Source: Paraburkholderia sp. BL9I2N2 (GTDB lineage Bacteria; Pseudomonadota; Gammaproteobacteria; Burkholderiales; Burkholderiaceae). From it: DNA of 64,000 nucleotides. The notes beneath the pieces are model-generated. The model was not told the origin of the DNA. It ran no database searches and saw only the letters and a program-made list of their open reading frames with translations. Made by a program: the position numbers and the translations under genes. Location: contig NZ_SMGP01000005.1 in assembly GCF_004339745.1 (NCBI RefSeq), positions 62,001-126,000 of the forward strand, in the 5' to 3' direction. This document shows positions 60,866 to 64,000 of the stretch, in pieces (the stretch's first letter is position 1; the number at the start of each line of letters is the position of its first letter).

Positions 60866-62716
60866 ATGAATCACAAGAAACGTACCCGCGAGACTCACCA
60901 GGGCACGGGGAAACCAGGCTACCGGCTGGCGCTCGTGCCGGCAATGTTGATGGCGGCGTTGGGCTGCGCCAATACCGCTTGGGCCGTCGACGGCGGTGTC
61001 GTGGCAGCGGGCGCCGGCGCCATCAAAACGCAGGGCAACAAGACGACCATTTCGCAATCCAGCGACAAGATGATCGTCAACTGGAAGAACTTCAACATCG
61101 GTAAAGACCAATCGGTGATCGTCAATCAGCCGGGCGCCACCTCGGCTGTGCTCAACCGTGTGACGACCGCGGACGCGACGCAGATCGACGGCGTGCTGAA
61201 GGCAAACGGCCGGGTGTTCGTGGTCAATCCTGCCGGTGTGGTGTTCGGCAAAAGCGCCAAGGTCGATGTGGGAAGTCTGGTGGCTTCGACGCTCGACGTG
61301 ACCGACCAGCAGTTTATGGATGGCGGCAAGCTAGGCCTGAACGGTAGCAGGAACATCAATCTCTTTTCGCGCGGCGGCGAAGGCAAGGTCACGAATAACG
61401 GTCAGTTGACCGCGCAGGAATCGGTGATCCTGTTAGGCACTCAGGCCGCCAACTACGGCACGATCCGCGCCAAGGACGTGACACTCGGTGCAGCAAATGG
61501 CGTGGCGATGCAGATGAACGATTCGGCCTTTGGGGTCATGCTTGGCCGGCAGGCGCAGAATGCGCTGGCGGCCAACTATGGTGTGATCGCAGCGAAGGGC
61601 GGCGACGTCAATCTGTCCGCGGCGGCCACTGGCGCCATGCTCGCCACTGTCGTTCAGAACACAGGGACGATTGAGGCGACCAGTGCGTCGTCGGGTAAAG
61701 GCGGCTCCATCACGCTGGGTTCCGAACTCGACGGCAAGATCGGTGTGGGTGGCCGTCTGACAGCTGACAAGGCTATCAGGATCGTTGCCTCACCGATGGC
61801 CTATGTCGATTCTCCGTTCGACGCATCCACGCAACCTGACGGCGGATATTACGGACTCACGGGCCACGATATCACGGTGGAGTCAGGCGCAAAGCTGCAC
61901 GCGGCGACCGGCGACGTCAGAATCGACACAGCGGGCGGTAATGTCAGCATGAATGGCCAGATTGACGCAGGCAGCGCCGCTATCAGCGCCGATCGCGGCA
62001 TCGTTGCCACGAACGGCGGGATTAACGCCGACCGTGTGTCGCTGACGGGTGGCGTTATTGACATCAATGCGCCGATCCGCGCGGGGAGCCGCGTAGATGT
62101 TTCCGCTGACGGCGATGTGAACCAGCATGCGGACGTGAAGGCAACTACCGGTTCGGTCAACGTGGCCGGCATCAATATCATCCAGGCCGATGGCGTCAAA
62201 ACCTCGGGCGATACCAGCGTCTCGCTGATATCGAGGTCGGTTCGGCCGCATACGGTGACCACTGGTCAAATCCGCGTGGCGAATGTCACTGGCAAGACCA
62301 TCAATATCAACGGCGGCGACATCACGCTGGCGGGGGATCTGAAGGCAGACAATGACATCGCGGTTAGATCGCTACGAGGCAGCATTCCGTGTCAAGGAGA
62401 GATTTGCATTGCCGTGATGCAAGGTGGCCACCTGGTCCAGACAGGCAACGTGACCAGCCGCAACGGCAACGTTACATTGAACGCCGCAACCACTGTCTCG
62501 CAGCAGCCCTCGTCCCTTACCAAAGCCGGTAACGACGTCACGCTTAAAGCCTTCGACGTTCAAACCGGCCGCATTCAGGCCGGCAACAAGATTGCTGTCG
62601 ATGCGTACGCGGCGCATATCGGCGGCAAACTGACGGCCCGCGAAATCAGCCTGCCGGCCAACACAGAGAACACGGACGACAACATCCGCATTAAGGCCAA
62701 GTCCGCGAACCTGTAA
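60866..62716 (+). CDS. TpsA-type exoprotein with filamentous haemagglutinin N-terminal domain
   Basis: 616 residues from ATG 60866. Residues 1-45 are an extended signal peptide (KRTRETHQGTGKPGYRLALV followed by a hydrophobic stretch and cleavage near WAVDG), typical of two-partner secretion. Residues about 45-290 are the TPS domain: NFNIGKDQSVIVNQPGATSA, ANGRVFVVNPAGVVFGKSAK and a beta-helix-like continuation. The remaining part has further beta-helix repeats rich in Gly and Asn (GDITLAGDLKADNDIAV). It is short for a TpsA adhesin and has no obvious C-terminal toxin. The TpsB transporter follows. The 284-bp gap upstream (60582-60865) shows no other gene. Confidence 0.88.
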   Translation: MNHKKRTRETHQGTGKPGYRLALVPAMLMAALGCANTAWAVDGGVVAAGAGAIKTQGNKTTISQSSDKMIVNWKNFNIGKDQSVIVNQPGATSAVLNRVTTADATQIDGVLKANGRVFVVNPAGVVFGKSAKVDVGSLVASTLDVTDQQFMDGGKLGLNGSRNINLFSRGGEGKVTNNGQLTAQESVILLGTQAANYGTIRAKDVTLGAANGVAMQMNDSAFGVMLGRQAQNALAANYGVIAAKGGDVNLSAAATGAMLATVVQNTGTIEATSASSGKGGSITLGSELDGKIGVGGRLTADKAIRIVASPMAYVDSPFDASTQPDGGYYGLTGHDITVESGAKLHAATGDVRIDTAGGNVSMNGQIDAGSAAISADRGIVATNGGINADRVSLTGGVIDINAPIRAGSRVDVSADGDVNQHADVKATTGSVNVAGINIIQADGVKTSGDTSVSLISRSVRPHTVTTGQIRVANVTGKTININGGDITLAGDLKADNDIAVRSLRGSIPCQGEICIAVMQGGHLVQTGNVTSRNGNVTLNAATTVSQQPSSLTKAGNDVTLKAFDVQTGRIQAGNKIAVDAYAAHIGGKLTAREISLPANTENTDDNIRIKAKSANL

Positions 62717-62725
62717 TAGCAAGCG

Positions 62726-62762
62726 AGCGTGATGACGCACTTGAACGGTCCTTCATCACGCT
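62726..62762 (+). promoter_or_regulatory. Hairpin between tpsA and tpsB
   Basis: AGCGTGATGA (62726-62735) and TCATCACGCT (62753-62762) form a 10-bp stem ten bases past the tpsA stop. There is no T-run, so it may act on mRNA stability or attenuate read-through into tpsB. Confidence 0.45.
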
Positions 62763-62816
62763 AGTTGCAATCTTCCCCAAGCCGGGCAGGCAAGCCGACG
62801 TAACGAAGGGAGAGGC

Positions 62817-62936
62817 GTGCATCGCCTCTTCCTTTCTGACTGCGTAGTCGCAAACCTTCCTCATTCCAGATTCATGCGTCAGCACGGCTCTCATGAGCCT
62901 CTGCTGGCATTTATATTTCCAGCCCACTCATCGTGA
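62817..62936 (+). CDS. Short leader ORF coupled to tpsB
   Basis: 39 codons from GTG 62817, with GAAGGGAGAG just before it, the only good ribosome site in this gap. It ends in TGA at 62934-62936, overlapping the tpsB GTG (GTGA). The predicted product MHRLFLSDCVVANLPHSRFM and the following 19 residues match nothing I know. tpsB itself has no visible ribosome site, so translation may depend on this ORF. Confidence 0.4.
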   Translation: MHRLFLSDCVVANLPHSRFMRQHGSHEPLLAFIFPAHSS

Positions 62937-64000
62937 AAGCCGTTCACCGATATCGGCCTGTACGCCGTCGTTTTGGTGTCGCATGGCTGCCATTACTCGG
63001 CGCGACCGCATGGCACACTGCCGCGCAAGCCTACGAGCCGACGAATGCCGGCTCACTGCTTCGGCAAAATCCCGAACTGACGCGCGGAGTCGGCACCGAG
63101 CCCGGAATCGACCGATCGGCGCCAACACAGTCTTCAACCCCACCCGAACCCACACCCGAAAACGGCGAGCTTTCATTCGCCGTCCATAGCTTCGACTTTG
63201 GCGGTGCGCTGTCCGCAGAGGAAGAACAACGCGCCGACGAATTCCTTGCGCCGTGGCGCGGGCGTAACGTCACGCTTTCGCAATTGCGCGTGCTGCGTGA
63301 CGCGCTTACCACTGTCCTGTACCACGGCGGCGATTCTCTCGTGCGCGTCATCCTGCCGCCCCAGACAGTGACGGACGGCGTCATACACTTCGAGATCACG
63401 CGCGGCCACGTCGAATCGGTCAATGTCGAAAACAGCTCCGACGTGGCGACCAAACGGCTCAGGGAGATCCTCGAAAGCACCAGCAACGGCGCGCCTTCGC
63501 TGCGCGATATCGAGCGCAACGCACGCCTTGTCGAGGACATTCCCGGCATCGGCTCGGCGACATCCACGTTATCAGCGGGAACGCAGCCGGGCGGCACGGT
63601 TGTCACGGTCGACGTGGCGCCGGGCGATCGCTACTACGGCGCGGCGAGCGTCGATAACGCGGGCTCGAGGCAAGCGGGCTGGCGCAGATTCGGCCTGACT
63701 GGTGGCGTCAACAATATGCTGGGACTAGGCGATCAGTTGCAGGCTACGGTCTATCTGACGCCGCGCTTCATGCAGACCAAGGCAGGAGAAGACGGGCAAA
63801 CCCGCCTGGGCCGCATTTCCTACGACATGCTCACGGGCCTGGGCGCGAGTCGTGCTGGTATCGCGTACTCGCACGTGGATTACCGGCTCGGCGAAATGTT
63901 CACGGGCTTGGGTACGGGATCGGCCAATGTCGTCAGCATTTACGGCGTCGAGCCGTTGATCCGTTCAGACTCCGCGAGTCTCGATCTCGGCGCCAATCTC
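62933..64000 (+). CDS. TpsB/ShlB-FhaC-type outer membrane transporter (partial)
   Basis: The frame runs from GTG 62933 to the window end (356 codons, no stop). Residues 1-32 look like a signal sequence (RRRFGVAWLPLLGATAWHTA). A Pro/Thr-rich linker leads to POTRA domains: SFAVHSFDFGGALSAEEEQR and LPPQTVTDGVIHFEITRGHV, then YYGAASVDNAGSRQAGWRRF begins the beta-barrel. Such proteins move the TpsA partner across the outer membrane. The start is uncertain because no ribosome site precedes it; coupling to the short ORF at 62817 is proposed. Confidence 0.85.
   Translation, partial: MKAVHRYRPVRRRFGVAWLPLLGATAWHTAAQAYEPTNAGSLLRQNPELTRGVGTEPGIDRSAPTQSSTPPEPTPENGELSFAVHSFDFGGALSAEEEQRADEFLAPWRGRNVTLSQLRVLRDALTTVLYHGGDSLVRVILPPQTVTDGVIHFEITRGHVESVNVENSSDVATKRLREILESTSNGAPSLRDIERNARLVEDIPGIGSATSTLSAGTQPGGTVVTVDVAPGDRYYGAASVDNAGSRQAGWRRFGLTGGVNNMLGLGDQLQATVYLTPRFMQTKAGEDGQTRLGRISYDMLTGLGASRAGIAYSHVDYRLGEMFTGLGTGSANVVSIYGVEPLIRSDSASLDLGANL

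Overview
The window reads as chromosomal DNA of a GC-rich betaproteobacterium of the Burkholderiaceae, most likely Paraburkholderia. The basis is the codon use, the BpH3-type H-NS paralogue, the abundance of LysR/GntR/AraC-controlled catabolic cassettes, MHS/ACS-type MFS carriers and a formaldehyde-activating enzyme. No 16S gene or other species marker is present, so the genus is an inference. I found no rRNA, tRNA, CRISPR array, insertion sequence or prophage.

Layout. 1-2181: end of a chemotaxis operon (MCP tail, CheX, a pseudo-receiver/CheX fusion, CheY). 2182-3850: a gene-poor stretch with five same-strand copies of a 22-bp dispersed repeat, an orphan OmpR-type response regulator, and a sixth copy right behind it. 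3867-5683: SDR and GlxA-type AraC regulator. 5788-10370: LysR, CaiB/BaiF CoA-transferase, HMG-CoA lyase, MFS carrier, probably uptake and cleavage of a hydroxymethylglutarate-like acid. 10392-11978: Na+/H+ antiporter. 12068-12285: duplicated intergenic element with DnaA-box-like sequences. 12361-20735: a GntR-controlled cassette of class V aminotransferase, MFS carrier, hydratase-like protein and a 1007-residue FAD/Fe-S dehydrogenase, then an AraC regulator. 20894-21793: EamA exporter. 22049-25933: osmoprotectant ABC transporter operon behind a long structured leader. 25944-26560: two decapitated regulator genes back to back, apparently a deletion scar. 26572-35294: secreted beta-propeller protein, LysE exporter, YcaQ-type glycosylase, PXPV protein, DedA-rhodanese and CNBD-reductase. 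35614-42111: DinB protein, Aer-type receptor divergent from a large hybrid kinase. 42134-45830: a sigma-54 cassette (GntP permease, RidA, PAS-AAA-Fis activator) with visible -24/-12 promoter and inverted-repeat activator sites, resembling hydroxybutyrate uptake control. 45918-48773: lipoprotein, small protein, beta-lactamase-family hydrolase, H-NS protein. 49377-53961: fae, aldo/keto reductase, aldehyde dehydrogenase, MFS carrier. 54116-54701: broken fimbrial adhesin gene. 54973-60581: prfC, LysR, and a Pka/YfiQ-type protein whose ATP-grasp half looks replaced by low-complexity repeats. 60866-64000: a two-partner secretion pair (TpsA, then TpsB cut by the window edge) with a short leader ORF coupled to tpsB.

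The most unusual signals are the dispersed repeat AAAGGTGAG-N4-TTCGGGA(G/C)C (ten copies, all intergenic), the leader upstream of the osmoprotectant operon, the fae cassette, the degenerate ATP-grasp region, and the regulatory architecture around the GntR and sigma-54 cassettes. No single locus could be proven to be a wholly new system from sequence alone.
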